Shown: in pieces, positions 20,575 to 30,148 of the stretch
Layout of the letters: each line of letters begins with the position of its first letter
Numbering within the stretch: position 1 is the stretch's first letter
Assembly (NCBI GenBank): GCA_016871175.1
Contig: VFZL01000006.1
Coordinates: 111,127 to 175,126 of the forward strand
DNA: 64,000 nucleotides
Origin: Acidimicrobiia bacterium
GTDB lineage: Bacteria; Acidobacteriota; Vicinamibacteria; Vicinamibacterales; CAVVIG01
Reading direction: 5' to 3'
Program-made: the position numbers and the translations under genes
Notes under the pieces: model-generated
Told to the model about the DNA's origin: nothing
What the model saw: only the letters and a program-made list of their open reading frames with translations
Database searches by the model: none

Positions 20575-21312
20575 TCAGGATTCCCAGAGGAACTGCAGCA
20601 CACTCAGAGTGGCAATCGGCACCGCGTCGGCGCGCAGCGTACGAGGACCGAGTGAAATCATGCGGACGCCACGCTCCATGGCCAGTGTGCACTCCTGGAC
20701 ATCCCAGCCGCCCTCGGGCCCGACGAGCACCCCAGCATCCACAGGAACGGAGAGGGATCGCAGTGGCGTCAGCCTTGTCGGATCCATCGGCGCGGACGGC
20801 TCGACCAGCATCAGCCGAAGCGCCGCCGGTTCATCGAGGTAGTGCTCGAATGTCAGGGGCGTTCGGATGTCGGGCAGCGTCGCCCGTCTCGACTGCTTGA
20901 CCGACGCCAGAGCGACCCGTCGCCATCGCTCCATCCGCGCCCCGCGCAGCAGTGCCCCCACGGTCGTCTCCGACCGCTTCGCGACGATCGGCTGAATCGC
21001 GCTCACGCCGAGCATCACCCCGTCCCGGATCACGTCGTCCATCCGTTCGCCCTTGAGAACGGCCTGGGCCAGTGTGATGGCCACCGTCGGCTCCGCCACC
21101 GGGTCGACCCGCGACAACACCTGGACGCGCACGTCTCGCCGCGCCGCCGCGACGACGCGACCGACGAATTCATGGCCGCGGCCGTCGAACACGGTCACCG
21201 AGTCACCGACGCCAAGACGAAGGACACGGACCAGATGCTCGCCCTCATCTCGCGGCAGCGTGACGGCGTCGTCGCCGGCATCGAGCGTCGGCGCGAAGAA
21301 GCGATGCAGCAT
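20575..21312 (-). CDS. rsmE: 16S rRNA (uracil(1498)-N3)-methyltransferase
   Basis: SPOUT-class methyltransferase that modifies U1498 of 16S rRNA. The product is 245 aa from ATG 21312 (MLHRFFAPTLD), chosen because RsmE proteins begin with this strand; the frame stays open another 12 codons. The N-terminal PUA-like domain has GEHLVRVLRLGVGDSVTVFD. The knotted C-terminal domain has LAQAVLKGERMDDVIRDG, a variant of the usual K-motif, KRSETTV, ASVKQSRRATLPDI, then VGPEGGWDVQE and LGPRTLRADAVPIATLSVLQ, the SAM-binding knot. Divergent from the Ser/Thr kinase gene. Confidence 0.95.
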   Translation of the reverse strand: MLHRFFAPTLDAGDDAVTLPRDEGEHLVRVLRLGVGDSVTVFDGRGHEFVGRVVAAARRDVRVQVLSRVDPVAEPTVAITLAQAVLKGERMDDVIRDGVMLGVSAIQPIVAKRSETTVGALLRGARMERWRRVALASVKQSRRATLPDIRTPLTFEHYLDEPAALRLMLVEPSAPMDPTRLTPLRSLSVPVDAGVLVGPEGGWDVQECTLAMERGVRMISLGPRTLRADAVPIATLSVLQFLWES

Positions 21313-21424
21313 TAGAGGGGGATTATACGAAGACGTCGAGAAGGCCACAGGCGCATGGATTCCACGGTTCCTTGCCCTACGTACGCGAACGCGTACCGGT
21401 GTCTGTGCTATCCTCCGCCACCGG

Positions 21425-22396
21425 ATGTTCCTTCGCGGTCAGATCGTTGGCAAGTACAAGATCCTGTCCACGATCGGCAGCGGGGGGTTCGGCACCGTGT
21501 TCCTGGCCGAAGACATCTGGATCGACAAGCGCGTCGCCCTCAAAGTGCCCCATAAGCAGGGCCTCGACTTCTCCGAGCTGCTCCGCGAGCCGCGTCTGCT
21601 CGCCACTCTGAACCATCCCAATATCGTCACCATCCTCACCGCGGAGAGGCAGGACAACGTCTTCTTCATCGTCATGGAGCTGGTCTCAGGCGAGAACCTG
21701 GAAGCGATCATCGCTCGCGAGGGCGCGATTGACCTATCGCGCGCCCTGGATTACACCTGCCAGATCGCGAACGCGTTGGATCACGCGCACCGCCAGGGTG
21801 TGCTCCATCGAGATCTGCGGCCGTCGAACGTCCTCGTCGCTGACAGCGGCCTGGTCAAAGTGGCCGACTTCGGCACGTCGCGCTTCCTCGAGATTGCCGC
21901 GCACGGGACAACCATCATTGGCAGTCCGCCCTATATGGCGCCTGAGCAATTTCACAGGAAGGCGGTGTTCGCCAGCGATGTCTACTCGCTCGGCGTGACG
22001 ATGTACCAGATGCTCACGGGCGTGCTGCCCTACAACACGCCCTCGCCCGCCGACCTCGACCGTCTCGTCCGGGGCGAGCTTGTGACTCCGCCCAGAGTCA
22101 AGAACCCGCGCATTCCCAAAGCCGTCAACGACATCGTGATGCATGCGATGGCGCCGGACGTCGCGCACCGCTATCAACGTGCCGGCGAATTGCTCGCGGA
22201 TATCCTCGCCCTCCGGGACGCTCGCACGGCGGCGCGCCCAACGCCGACACCTGCCGAGGCACATCCTGACGCCGTGCAGGACATCCAGATCCGCCTCCGC
22301 GCGCGCGACACGCCTCAGGCGCGCTTCTGCTGGCACTGCCGCAAGCCCCTTCACGCTCGGTCGAGCCGCTGTCCGTTCTGTGGAGAAACCCAGTAG
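21425..22396 (+). CDS. Serine/threonine protein kinase with C-terminal zinc ribbon
   Basis: A Hanks-type kinase of 323 aa. ATG 21425 directly precedes the domain (MFLRGQIVGKYKILSTIGSG). Seen: glycine loop GSGGFGTVF, catalytic lysine VALKVPHK, HRDLRPSNVLV and VADFGTSRF, APEQF, and a DVYSLGVTMYQMLTG segment, so all catalytic residues are intact, unlike the PEGA pseudokinase at 3.6-5.9 kb. There is no membrane span. The last 25 residues form a zinc ribbon with two CxxC pairs (FCWHCRK and CPFCGE). The kinase is therefore probably cytosolic; the target is unknown. ilvE follows after 77 bases. Confidence 0.92.
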   Translation: MFLRGQIVGKYKILSTIGSGGFGTVFLAEDIWIDKRVALKVPHKQGLDFSELLREPRLLATLNHPNIVTILTAERQDNVFFIVMELVSGENLEAIIAREGAIDLSRALDYTCQIANALDHAHRQGVLHRDLRPSNVLVADSGLVKVADFGTSRFLEIAAHGTTIIGSPPYMAPEQFHRKAVFASDVYSLGVTMYQMLTGVLPYNTPSPADLDRLVRGELVTPPRVKNPRIPKAVNDIVMHAMAPDVAHRYQRAGELLADILALRDARTAARPTPTPAEAHPDAVQDIQIRLRARDTPQARFCWHCRKPLHARSSRCPFCGETQ

Positions 22397-22461
22397 CCGA
22401 CAGGGGCCCGCTCCTGCCCGCCTACCACCGCAGCTGCCTCCCTGCCTGATAGAATCCTCCT

Positions 22462-22467
22462 AAGGAG
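22462..22467 (+). promoter_or_regulatory. Strong ribosome-binding site of ilvE
   Basis: AAGGAG lies six bases before the ATG at 22474 and fixes this as the start of ilvE. Confidence 0.8.
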
Positions 22468-22473
22468 CACCCG

Positions 22474-23451
22474 ATGGCGTTTCCGGGCACGGGCAAGATC
22501 TGGATGAACGGCAAGCTGGTCGAGTGGAAGGACGCGACGATCCACATAGGTTCGCACGTCATCCACTACGGGAGTGGCGTGTTCGAAGGCGCGCGCTGCT
22601 ATGCGACGCCGAAAGGGTCAGCCGTCTTCCGGCTGGACGAGCACATGCGGCGGCTGCAGCACTCCGCCAAGATCTACCGCATGGAATATCCCCTCGACCT
22701 GGCTGGCTGGCGAGAGGCGGTCCGCGAGACGATCCGAGCCAACGGAATGGCCGCCTGCTACATCCGTCCGTTGATCTACCGCGGGTACGAGACGCTGGGC
22801 GTCAACCCGCTCAACAACCCGGTCGATGCCGCCATCATGGTGTGGGAGTGGGGCGCGTACCTCGGCCCCGAAGCACTCGAGCAGGGTGTAGACGTGAAAG
22901 TGGCCACGTGGGCGCGGATGGCTCCGAACACCCTCCCCGCTTTGGCCAAGTCCACGGCAAACTACGCGAACTCGCAACTCATCAAGATGGAAGCGCTGTC
23001 GGATGGGTATGCCGAGGGCATCGCGCTCGACGTATCCGGAAACGTCAGCGAAGGGTCTGGACAGAACATCTTCGTCGTGCGCAACGGTGTGATCTACACT
23101 CCGCCGCTCGCGGCATCGGTGCTCGGCGGCATCACCCGAGACACCATCATGACGCTGGCGCGCGATCGCGGGATCGCCGTCGTCGAAACCAACGTCCCAC
23201 GCGAGTCCCTGTACACCGCCGATGAGGTCTTCTTCACCGGCACCGCCGCCGAAGTGACGCCGGTTCGCTCGATCGACAGGATCACGGTCGGCGCCGGCCG
23301 CCGAGGCCCCATCACCGAGGTGCTCCAGCGCGCGTTCTTCGCCGTGGTGAACTGTGAAGTTCCGGATACACACGGCTGGTTGACGTGGGTGTATCCGGAG
23401 GACGCCTCGCGGCGCGAACCCCTGCAGACGGCCGCGGGCAGGAGCCGATAA
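22474..23451 (+). CDS. ilvE: Branched-chain amino acid aminotransferase
   Basis: PLP enzyme, fold type IV, that interconverts branched-chain amino acids and their keto acids. The product is 325 aa. Motifs: KIWMNGKLVEWKDATIHIGS, HYGSGVFEGARCY, YIRPLIYRGYETLGVNP, the lysine region LALAKSTANYANSQLIKMEA (as PALAKSTANYANSQ), EGSGQNIFVVRNGVIYTPPL and FFTGTAAEVTPVRSID. These are all standard for IlvE. The downstream pilT-like frame can only be opened at a GTG inside ilvE (23385), so the two genes overlap or pilT has lost its own start. Confidence 0.95.
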   Translation: MAFPGTGKIWMNGKLVEWKDATIHIGSHVIHYGSGVFEGARCYATPKGSAVFRLDEHMRRLQHSAKIYRMEYPLDLAGWREAVRETIRANGMAACYIRPLIYRGYETLGVNPLNNPVDAAIMVWEWGAYLGPEALEQGVDVKVATWARMAPNTLPALAKSTANYANSQLIKMEALSDGYAEGIALDVSGNVSEGSGQNIFVVRNGVIYTPPLAASVLGGITRDTIMTLARDRGIAVVETNVPRESLYTADEVFFTGTAAEVTPVRSIDRITVGAGRRGPITEVLQRAFFAVVNCEVPDTHGWLTWVYPEDASRREPLQTAAGRSR

Positions 23452-24631
23452 GTGATCTCGAGGCGGAGGGCCTTGAGATCACGCACGTCAACGACCTGCT
23501 CAAGATTGCCGTCGATCACAACGCGTCAGACCTGCACCTGAAGGTCGGTAGCTTCCCGATGATGCGCGTGAGCGGCACGCTCGTGCCGGCCACCGAGGAG
23601 CGCCGACTCGATCACGAGGACGTCGTCGGCATGAGCGCGGCGGTGATGTCCGCCTCCCAGCGACAGAAATTCAAGGACGCACAGGAGGTCGACCTCGCTT
23701 ACAGCGTGCCGGGTCTCGGCCGCTTCCGATGCAACGTCTTTCAACAGCGCGGCACGGTCGGGATGGTCCTTCGCGTGATCCCGATGACCATTCGGACCAT
23801 CGAGGAGCTCGATCTGCCGAAGGTCCTGCGCAAGATCGGAGACGAAGAGCGCGGCCTCATCCTCGTCACGGGCACCACGGGCAGCGGAACGTCGACGACA
23901 CTCGCAGCGATGATCGACCACATCAACCGAACGCGGAGCTCGCACGCGATGACGGTGGAGGATCCGATTGAGTTCCTCCACCGGGACTACCGATCCATCA
24001 TCAACCAGCGCGAGGTATCCGTCGATACGCGCTCGTTCGCGCAGGCCCTACGCAGCGCACTGCGACAGGACCCGGACGTGATCCTCGTCGGCGAGATGCG
24101 TGACTTCGAGACCATCGAGACGGGTCTGCTGGCCGCCGAGACCGACCACCTGGCGCTGTCCACGCTCCACACGCTCGACGCGACCGCAACGATCAACCGC
24201 ATCATCGCCGTCTTCCCGCCCCATCAGCAGAAGCAGGTCCGCCTGCAGTTGGCCAGCGTCCTGAAAGCGGTGATCTCTCAGCGCGTGATCCCCGCTGTCG
24301 ACGGTAAGCAGCGGGCACCGGCCGTGGAGGTCATGATCACCACACCGCTCATCCGAGACTGCATCGTCGACAAAGAGAAGACGCACCTGATTCCGGGCGC
24401 CATCGCGGCCGGCACGTCGCAGTACGGGATGCAGAGCTTCGACCAGTCGATCTTCGGCCTCTTCGTGAAGGTATGATCACGCACGAGGAGGCGCTTCGCT
24501 GGGCGTCCAACGTGGACGAGTTCAAGCTGAAGGTGCAGGGGATCGCGACCACCGCCGACCTGAGCCGGGATCAAATGGTCGCGGCCGTCGTCGGACGCGG
24601 CACCCCGGAGATCACGAGGTTTGGCAGGTAG
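23385..24631 (+). pseudogene. pilT: PilT-type pilus retraction ATPase with Walker A substitution and C-terminal frameshift
   Basis: PilT hexamers power type IV pilus retraction. The body is highly conserved: NASDLHLKVGSFPMMRVSG, the Asp box TVEDPIEFLH, Walker B DPDVILVGEMRD, and the His box STLHTLDAT. Three faults are visible. The Walker A reads GTTGSGTSTT, with Thr (ACG at 23889) for the invariant Lys. A usual AAETGHL reads AAETDHL at 24144. The frame stops at 24476, yet the PilT C-terminus continues one frame over from ATG 24473 (MITHEEALRWASNVDEFKLK) to 24631. No normal start is seen: the position where family members begin (xHVNDLLKIAV) has ACG at 23481. The gene is probably dead or mis-sequenced. 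recX overlaps its end. Confidence 0.85.
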
Positions 24632-25124
24632 CGAGCGACAGGCCACCGCAGCCTACGTCGCCGGGCTCAGACTCCTGGCCCGGCGTGAACTGTCCGAAGC
24701 GCAGATCCGGCAACGGCTGCTCCGCCGCGGTCATACTCTTGGCGACGTCGACGTTGCCATCGAGCGCCTGAAGACGGAGCGCGCACTCGACGACGCCCGT
24801 GTCGCCGACGCCCTGACCCGAACGGCAATCGTGGTTCGCGGTCGGGGGCGACTCCGCGTGAGCCGAGCGCTCGCTCAGGCGGGCATCGACCCCAAGGTCG
24901 CCGACCGGGCGCTCGACAGGGCGTACGGGGACACGGACGCCGACGCGCTGCTCGCGGCCGTGCTCGACAAGCGCCTTCGCGGCCGCACGACCATCGCCGA
25001 CGAGCGCGAGATGCAGCGCCTCTACCGCTATCTCCTCGGCCAAGGCTTCGAATCCGACCGGATTCTGAGCGTCCTCAAGAACCGTCTAGCCCCGGCCCGG
25101 CAACGAGATGAGCCGAGCGAATGA
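24621..25124 (+). CDS. recX: Regulatory protein RecX
   Basis: RecX modulates RecA filaments. The product is 167 aa from a TTG start that overlaps the end of the pilT remnant by 11 bases. It consists of repeated three-helix modules: YVAGLRLLARRELSEAQIRQ with RLLRRGHTLGDVDVAIERLK, then ERALDDARVADALTRTAI, GRGRLRVSRALAQAGIDPKV, and the C-terminal LYRYLLGQGFESDRILSVLK. No recA lies in the window. recX next to alaS is a common bacterial order and supports the call. Confidence 0.88.
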   Translation: MAGSERQATAAYVAGLRLLARRELSEAQIRQRLLRRGHTLGDVDVAIERLKTERALDDARVADALTRTAIVVRGRGRLRVSRALAQAGIDPKVADRALDRAYGDTDADALLAAVLDKRLRGRTTIADEREMQRLYRYLLGQGFESDRILSVLKNRLAPARQRDEPSE

Positions 25125-25214
25125 CGCCCTCGCTCGGATCTCCGTGCCGTGGGCGTCGCCGCAGGCGCTCCCGGCCTAGCCCGCCCAGCCTACCCGACCT
25201 ACAATGAGCGAGCG

Positions 25215-27851
25215 ATGACATCGAACGAGATCCGTACGTCCTTTCTGAGGTTCTTCGAGAAGAACGACCATCGCGTGGTGCCAAGCTCGCCGCTCGTGCC
25301 GGCCGACGATCCGACGTTGCTCTTCACCAACGCCGGCATGAATCAGTTCAAAGACGTTTTCCTCGGCCGGGAGCGCCGCGACTACGCCAGCGCCGCGACG
25401 TCGCAGAAAGTGATGCGGGTCAGCGGCAAGCACAACGACCTCGACAATGTCGGGCCGTCGTTGCGGCACCACACGTTCTTCGAGATGCTCGGCAACTTCT
25501 CGTTCGGCTACTACTTCAAGGCAGCCGCGATCGAATTCGCCTGGACGCTCCTGACGGACGTCTGGAAGATGTCGCCCGACCGCCTGGTCGTGTCGGTCTT
25601 CAAGGGCGAGCACGGAATCCCTCGCGACGCCGAGGCGTACGACCTCTGGCGCAAGTTCGTCCCATCCGATCGCATTCTCGAGCTGGGCGCCGACGACAAC
25701 TTCTGGCAGATGGGCGATACGGGCCCCTGCGGGCGTTGCTCTGAAATCTACTACGTCCGCGGAACCGGCACGGATCCCGAAATCGAGATCTGGAACAACG
25801 TCTTCATGGAGTTCGAGCGGAGCTTGGACGGGACGCTGACGCCCCTTCCCGCGCCGTCCATCGACACGGGCATGGGCCTCGAGCGCATCACGGCTGTCAT
25901 GCAGCGGAAGGACTCGAACTACGACACCGATCTCTTCATGCCCCTGCTCCACCGGGTCGGCGAACTGGCTGGGGTCACGTACGGTGATGATCCCGAGCGC
26001 GACATCTCGATGCGTGTCGTCGCCGATCACGCGCGGTCGACGACGTTCCTGATTGCGGACGGCGTGATCCCGTCCAACGAGTGGCGTGGATACGTTCTGC
26101 GGAAGATCATGCGCCGCGCGATGCGGCACGGCAAACACCTCGGGCTCACGGGTCCGTTCTTACACGAGATGGTCGCGGTGCTCTCCCGTGAGATGGGAGA
26201 TGCCTACCCGGAGATCAGGACGAACCGCGAGATGGTCGAGCGGACCATCATCGCCGAGGAGAACCGGTTTGACGCCGTGCTGACGGAAGGCCTGCCCAGG
26301 CTCGAAGCCGAGATCGCGCACGCATTGAACCGACCAAGCCGCGTGCTCGCGGGAGCGGTCGCGTTCCGGTTGTACGATACGTTCGGCATGCCGTACGACT
26401 TCATCGAGGACACCGCCGCCACCCAGGACGTCCGCGTGGACCGTGATGGCTTTGATCGGGCGATGGAGACGCAGCGCAACAGGGCCCGGAAGGGGAGCGC
26501 GTTCGTTGGCGGCTCGACGAAGGAACGGCCATTCGTGTTCGAGACCGAAGTCGAGGGCGATGGGTTCGTGGGGTACGACGCCACGACGCGCTCGGGCCTG
26601 TCTATCACGGCCATGTGGAACGAGGCCCGCGAGCCGGTTCAGACGCTGCGCACCGGCGAGACCGGCTTCGTCACGTTGTCCGAAACGCCGTTCTACCTCG
26701 AGGCTGGCGGCCAAGTGTCTGACACGGGCCTCCTCGCCAATGCCTCCGGCGCGATGGCGATTGTCACGGGCCTCCTTCGGACCGGCCCTGGTACGCCCCG
26801 CGCGCATCGCCTGCGCGTCGACAAGGGGGCCATTCACACTCGCGACATCGTGACCGTTGATGTCGACGTCGAGCAGCGAGACGCGACGCGCCGGCATCAC
26901 ACGGCTACGCACCTGCTCCACGCCGCACTCCGGCAGGCGCTCGGCACCCATGTCAAACAGGCGGGCTCACTCGTGGCACCGGATCGGCTGCGTTTCGACT
27001 TCGTTCACTACCAACCACTGACCCGCGACGAGTTGGACCAGATTGAGCGCATCGTGTACGAGCAGATTCTGAAGAACACCACCGTCGTCACCACGGTGCG
27101 GTCCACGGAGGAGGCGATCGCCGCCGGCGCGATGGCGCTGTTTGGTGAGAAATACGGCGATACGGTTCGCGTGGTGGCGATACCCGGCTTCAGCCTCGAG
27201 CTCTGCGGTGGCACGCACGTGCGCGCGACGGGAGAGATCGGGCTATTCGTGATCGTTTCGGAGAGCGGGGTCGCCGCGGGTGTGCGGCGGATCGAAGCCC
27301 TCACGGGCATGTCCGCGCTCGCGTGGGTGCATCAGCAGCGAAGCTCGCTTCACCGACTCGTGTCAGCGCTTCAGGTTAGCGAAGACCAGGCATCCGATGC
27401 CATCGAACGTCTTCAGGCCGACGTCAAACGCCTCGGCCGGGAGGTCTCCCACCTCAAGACGAAGCTGGCCATGGCCGGTCGAAGCGGCGAGGGCGGCGGC
27501 TATGACGTTGTGGAAGCTGGCGGCGTCAAGCTCGCGCGCGCCAGGGCCACCGGATTGGACAAGGACGCCTTGCGCGGCCTCGCCGACTCGATGAAGGCGG
27601 CGATCAAGAGCGGCGTCGTCCTGGTCACCTCTACCGGCGACGACAACAAGGTCTCGATCGTCGTCTCGGTCACGCCCGACCTGACGAAGACCATTGCCGC
27701 CGGCAGACTCGTGAAGGAGCTGGCACCGATCGTCGGGGGCGGTGGCGGCGGGCGTCCTGACTTCGCGGAGGCCGGCGGCAAGGATCCGTCGAAGATCGAC
27801 ACCCTGCACGAACAGGCGCCACAGACCTTGGCGCGATTGCTACAGGCCTGA
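25215..27851 (+). CDS. alaS: Alanine--tRNA ligase
   Basis: Class II aminoacyl-tRNA synthetase, 878 aa, full length. ATG 25215 begins TSNEIRTSFLRFFEKNDHRV. Catalytic motifs: TLLFTNAGMNQFKDVFLG, VMRVSGKHNDLDNVG, HHTFFEMLGNFSFGYYFK and DTGMGLERI. The editing domain has the zinc-binding HHTATHLLHAALR (near residue 561) and CGGTHVRATGEIG (near 664). The C-terminal domain has a glycine-rich VGGGGGGRPDFAEAGGKDP. All key residues are present. A longer frame upstream from 25149 lacks family similarity. Confidence 0.97.
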   Translation: MTSNEIRTSFLRFFEKNDHRVVPSSPLVPADDPTLLFTNAGMNQFKDVFLGRERRDYASAATSQKVMRVSGKHNDLDNVGPSLRHHTFFEMLGNFSFGYYFKAAAIEFAWTLLTDVWKMSPDRLVVSVFKGEHGIPRDAEAYDLWRKFVPSDRILELGADDNFWQMGDTGPCGRCSEIYYVRGTGTDPEIEIWNNVFMEFERSLDGTLTPLPAPSIDTGMGLERITAVMQRKDSNYDTDLFMPLLHRVGELAGVTYGDDPERDISMRVVADHARSTTFLIADGVIPSNEWRGYVLRKIMRRAMRHGKHLGLTGPFLHEMVAVLSREMGDAYPEIRTNREMVERTIIAEENRFDAVLTEGLPRLEAEIAHALNRPSRVLAGAVAFRLYDTFGMPYDFIEDTAATQDVRVDRDGFDRAMETQRNRARKGSAFVGGSTKERPFVFETEVEGDGFVGYDATTRSGLSITAMWNEAREPVQTLRTGETGFVTLSETPFYLEAGGQVSDTGLLANASGAMAIVTGLLRTGPGTPRAHRLRVDKGAIHTRDIVTVDVDVEQRDATRRHHTATHLLHAALRQALGTHVKQAGSLVAPDRLRFDFVHYQPLTRDELDQIERIVYEQILKNTTVVTTVRSTEEAIAAGAMALFGEKYGDTVRVVAIPGFSLELCGGTHVRATGEIGLFVIVSESGVAAGVRRIEALTGMSALAWVHQQRSSLHRLVSALQVSEDQASDAIERLQADVKRLGREVSHLKTKLAMAGRSGEGGGYDVVEAGGVKLARARATGLDKDALRGLADSMKAAIKSGVVLVTSTGDDNKVSIVVSVTPDLTKTIAAGRLVKELAPIVGGGGGGRPDFAEAGGKDPSKIDTLHEQAPQTLARLLQA

Positions 27852-28014
27852 ACCGATCTCGCCCGGCTCCCTCGCCCTGGCCCCACAGGCTCACGTGGCC
27901 GAGAGAGTGCGCGCCGCTGCGCGCCTGCGCACTCATTTCGCGCGCGGGACCTCTTGCGGGCGCACGAGAGCCCGATACCAACAACGGGCGTGGATTCGCC
28001 AGCGGTGTATCAGC

Positions 28015-28707
28015 GTGCTGCGACCTGATCGTATCCTCCTCCATCTCGCCGTCGCCCTGGCGTTCGTTGTCGGCGCCGTGGCCGTCGCGCACGAGCAGAT
28101 CTACACCTGGCGCGACGCGAACGGTAATCTTGTGCTGTCGAACCGGCCCCGGAAGGGCGCGGACGTCCGCACATTCGACGTGCCGAAGACGTCGACGGTT
28201 CGCGACACGCGCTCGATCTCCGCTCGAGCGGACACGTACGAGGATCTGATCGTCGGACACGCGACCGTCAACCACGTTCGGCCCGAGCTCGTGCGCGCGG
28301 TCATTCAGGTCGAGTCGGGGTTCAACCCACACGCCGTGTCTCCGAAAGGTGCGATGGGGCTGATGCAACTGATGCCCGCGACGGCGCGCAGGCTGGACGT
28401 GCGCAACCCGTTCGATCCGGAGGAGAACATTCGGGGCGGTGTTGCCTATCTCCGTCAGCTCCTGGACCGGTGCGAAGGAAACGAGGAGCTCGCCCTCGCC
28501 GCGTACAACGCAGGTCCGCAAGCCGTCGACCGGTACGGCCACACCGTCCCGCCTTACCAGGAAACCCGCAGTTACGTGTCGAAGATCAGCGGACTCGTGG
28601 ATACGACCACGACACGGGTGTCGACGACGTCCGGGATCTACCGGGTGGTGGAGATGGTCGATGGCCGCGAGGTCGTCAGGTATACGAACAAACGACCCGG
28701 TACATAG
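28015..28707 (+). CDS. Lytic transglycosylase with SLT domain
   Basis: A periplasmic muramidase-like enzyme, 230 aa from GTG 28015. The N-terminus is a signal-type hydrophobic segment (LLHLAVALAFVVGAVAVAHE). Next is a DUF4124-like strand motif (YTWRDANGNLVLSNRPRKG). The SLT domain contains ELVRAVIQVESGFNPHAVSP with the catalytic Glu in VESGFN, GAMGLMQLMPATARRL, NIRGGVAYLRQLLD and LALAAYNAGPQAVDRYG. Upstream in-frame sequence to 27742 overlaps alaS and is unlikely to be coding. It ends 38 bases before a convergent fkbM-type gene. Confidence 0.92.
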   Translation: MLRPDRILLHLAVALAFVVGAVAVAHEQIYTWRDANGNLVLSNRPRKGADVRTFDVPKTSTVRDTRSISARADTYEDLIVGHATVNHVRPELVRAVIQVESGFNPHAVSPKGAMGLMQLMPATARRLDVRNPFDPEENIRGGVAYLRQLLDRCEGNEELALAAYNAGPQAVDRYGHTVPPYQETRSYVSKISGLVDTTTTRVSTTSGIYRVVEMVDGREVVRYTNKRPGT

Positions 28708-28745
28708 CGGCGCCGGCTGCGCCTGGAGCGACAGACGACCCACGC

Positions 28746-29645
28746 CTACTCGCGTCCCAGTCCCCTCCGTAGGGTGCGCCAGCCGGGTGATCGACACGAC
28801 TCGACCAGGCCATCCACGTCGGTCGTCGCGATGAAGCTCGGGGCCTCGTAGCTGTGAGCCGCCCCTCCACGCATTAACGGTTCCACCCGCAGGCGCCGCA
28901 GGGTCCAACCGAGCGCGAAGAGGTGGTACCCGGCATCTCGCAACCGCTGGACCACGGCGCTGCGCTCGACGTCGTGATCCTCGAACACAATGTGCCGGAT
29001 GCGCTGGCTCGCGATGGCGCGGTCGGCGCCGGCGAGGACCTGGGCCTCGAAGCCCTCGACATCCATCTTCAAGAGGTCCACATGCACCTCGCCAATCGCG
29101 TCATCGAGCTTCATCAGTGGCACCGCGACGGTCTGCCCTGACTGTTCGGGGCTCTCGACGACACGCGCGGTCCCGTCGTTCGAGGCGAACTCCTCAGGCA
29201 GCAGCAACCTCGCGGTACCCGTGCGATCGCCGAGCGCGGACGCGTGGACGGTGATTGGCGCAGACCGCCCACCGTGCGCGGACGCCGCCGCGTTCAGGCG
29301 GAGCACCGACAAGAGGGCCGGATGCGGCTCGAACGACTCGATCCGGCCCCTCGGGCCAGCCGCCATCGCGGCGAGGACGCTCATGTACCCCACGTTGGCC
29401 CCCGCGTCGACGACGATGCCCGCGGATGGAACCAGGCGCGCAATCGCCTCTGAGACGGCGAGGTCGAACATGCCGGTCGTCGAGATGCTGTGGCTAATGG
29501 TCCTCGTGGCATCGGCCAACAGGGTGCCGCCCCACGCCGTCTCGATCGGATGGAACCCGGCCACGGGCGGATCGTTCGATCGCACACGCCGCACCAGCTG
29601 GGATGGACGATAGACGAACCACGGCTTCCAGGGGCGGCTAATCAT
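28746..29645 (-). CDS. FkbM-family methyltransferase
   Basis: SAM-dependent methyltransferase of the FkbM family, often acting on sugars or polyketides; the substrate here is unknown. The product is 299 aa. SAM-binding motif: VDAGANVGYMSVLAAMAAG, followed by ESFEPHPALLSVLRLNAA, VPLMKLDDAI and HVDLLKMDVEGFEAQVLAGA, then IVFEDHD. An N-terminal region of about 70 residues precedes the domain. No glycan cluster is visible next to it, so its context gives no substrate clue. Confidence 0.85.
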   Translation of the reverse strand: MISRPWKPWFVYRPSQLVRRVRSNDPPVAGFHPIETAWGGTLLADATRTISHSISTTGMFDLAVSEAIARLVPSAGIVVDAGANVGYMSVLAAMAAGPRGRIESFEPHPALLSVLRLNAAASAHGGRSAPITVHASALGDRTGTARLLLPEEFASNDGTARVVESPEQSGQTVAVPLMKLDDAIGEVHVDLLKMDVEGFEAQVLAGADRAIASQRIRHIVFEDHDVERSAVVQRLRDAGYHLFALGWTLRRLRVEPLMRGGAAHSYEAPSFIATTDVDGLVESCRSPGWRTLRRGLGRE

Positions 29646-29711
29646 TGCAGCGCACGTGCGTGCCTCCGGAAACGCGAGCCACGTGGCTGATGTCTCCGCG
29701 GTGCAGGCGCA

Positions 29712-30095
29712 TCAGACGTCGGCTTCCGGACCCAGGACGTTGACGGTGAACTCGACGCCTTCGGTGCGGATGGCGTGGCCCGCCGCGGCCACGAAGCGCT
29801 CGGCTTCACCAGTCGGCGCATCCACGCAATCCAGGTGAATGCACACCGGCTTGCCGACGTACTGAGGATAGTGTTGCCCCAAGTGCCCGTCGAGGACGTA
29901 CCCGAGGTAGCGATTGATCTTCTCCTCAATCTGTCTGAACTGGAGGGAGTGACTGCCCCACGGCCGCCGTTCGATCATGGTCAGGATCACGCGCGCGGAC
30001 GCCGAGTCCCAGGCAATGAGGTCCACGATCATCGGATTCTGGACACCGGGCTCGCCAAACTCGGCGATCATCTGTTCTCGGGTCATCGGCACCAT
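29712..30095 (-). CDS. DUF6572-like small protein
   Basis: 127 aa. Seen: PMIVDLIAWDSASARVILTM, then a Trp-containing turn (RRPWGSHSLQFRQIEEKINR), YLGYVLDGHLGQHYPQYVGK, CIHLDCVDAPTGEAERFVAA, and a final beta strand VEFTVNVLG. This alternating strand/helix plan resembles DUF6572 proteins, for which no biochemical function is established to my knowledge. It is divergent from rpsT with 53 bases between the starts. Confidence 0.6.
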   Translation of the reverse strand: MVPMTREQMIAEFGEPGVQNPMIVDLIAWDSASARVILTMIERRPWGSHSLQFRQIEEKINRYLGYVLDGHLGQHYPQYVGKPVCIHLDCVDAPTGEAERFVAAAGHAIRTEGVEFTVNVLGPEADV

Positions 30096-30148
30096 GGTGA
30101 CCGTCCTGGGTGTGCTAAGATTACAGATTCTAGAGGAGACTTAACGAC

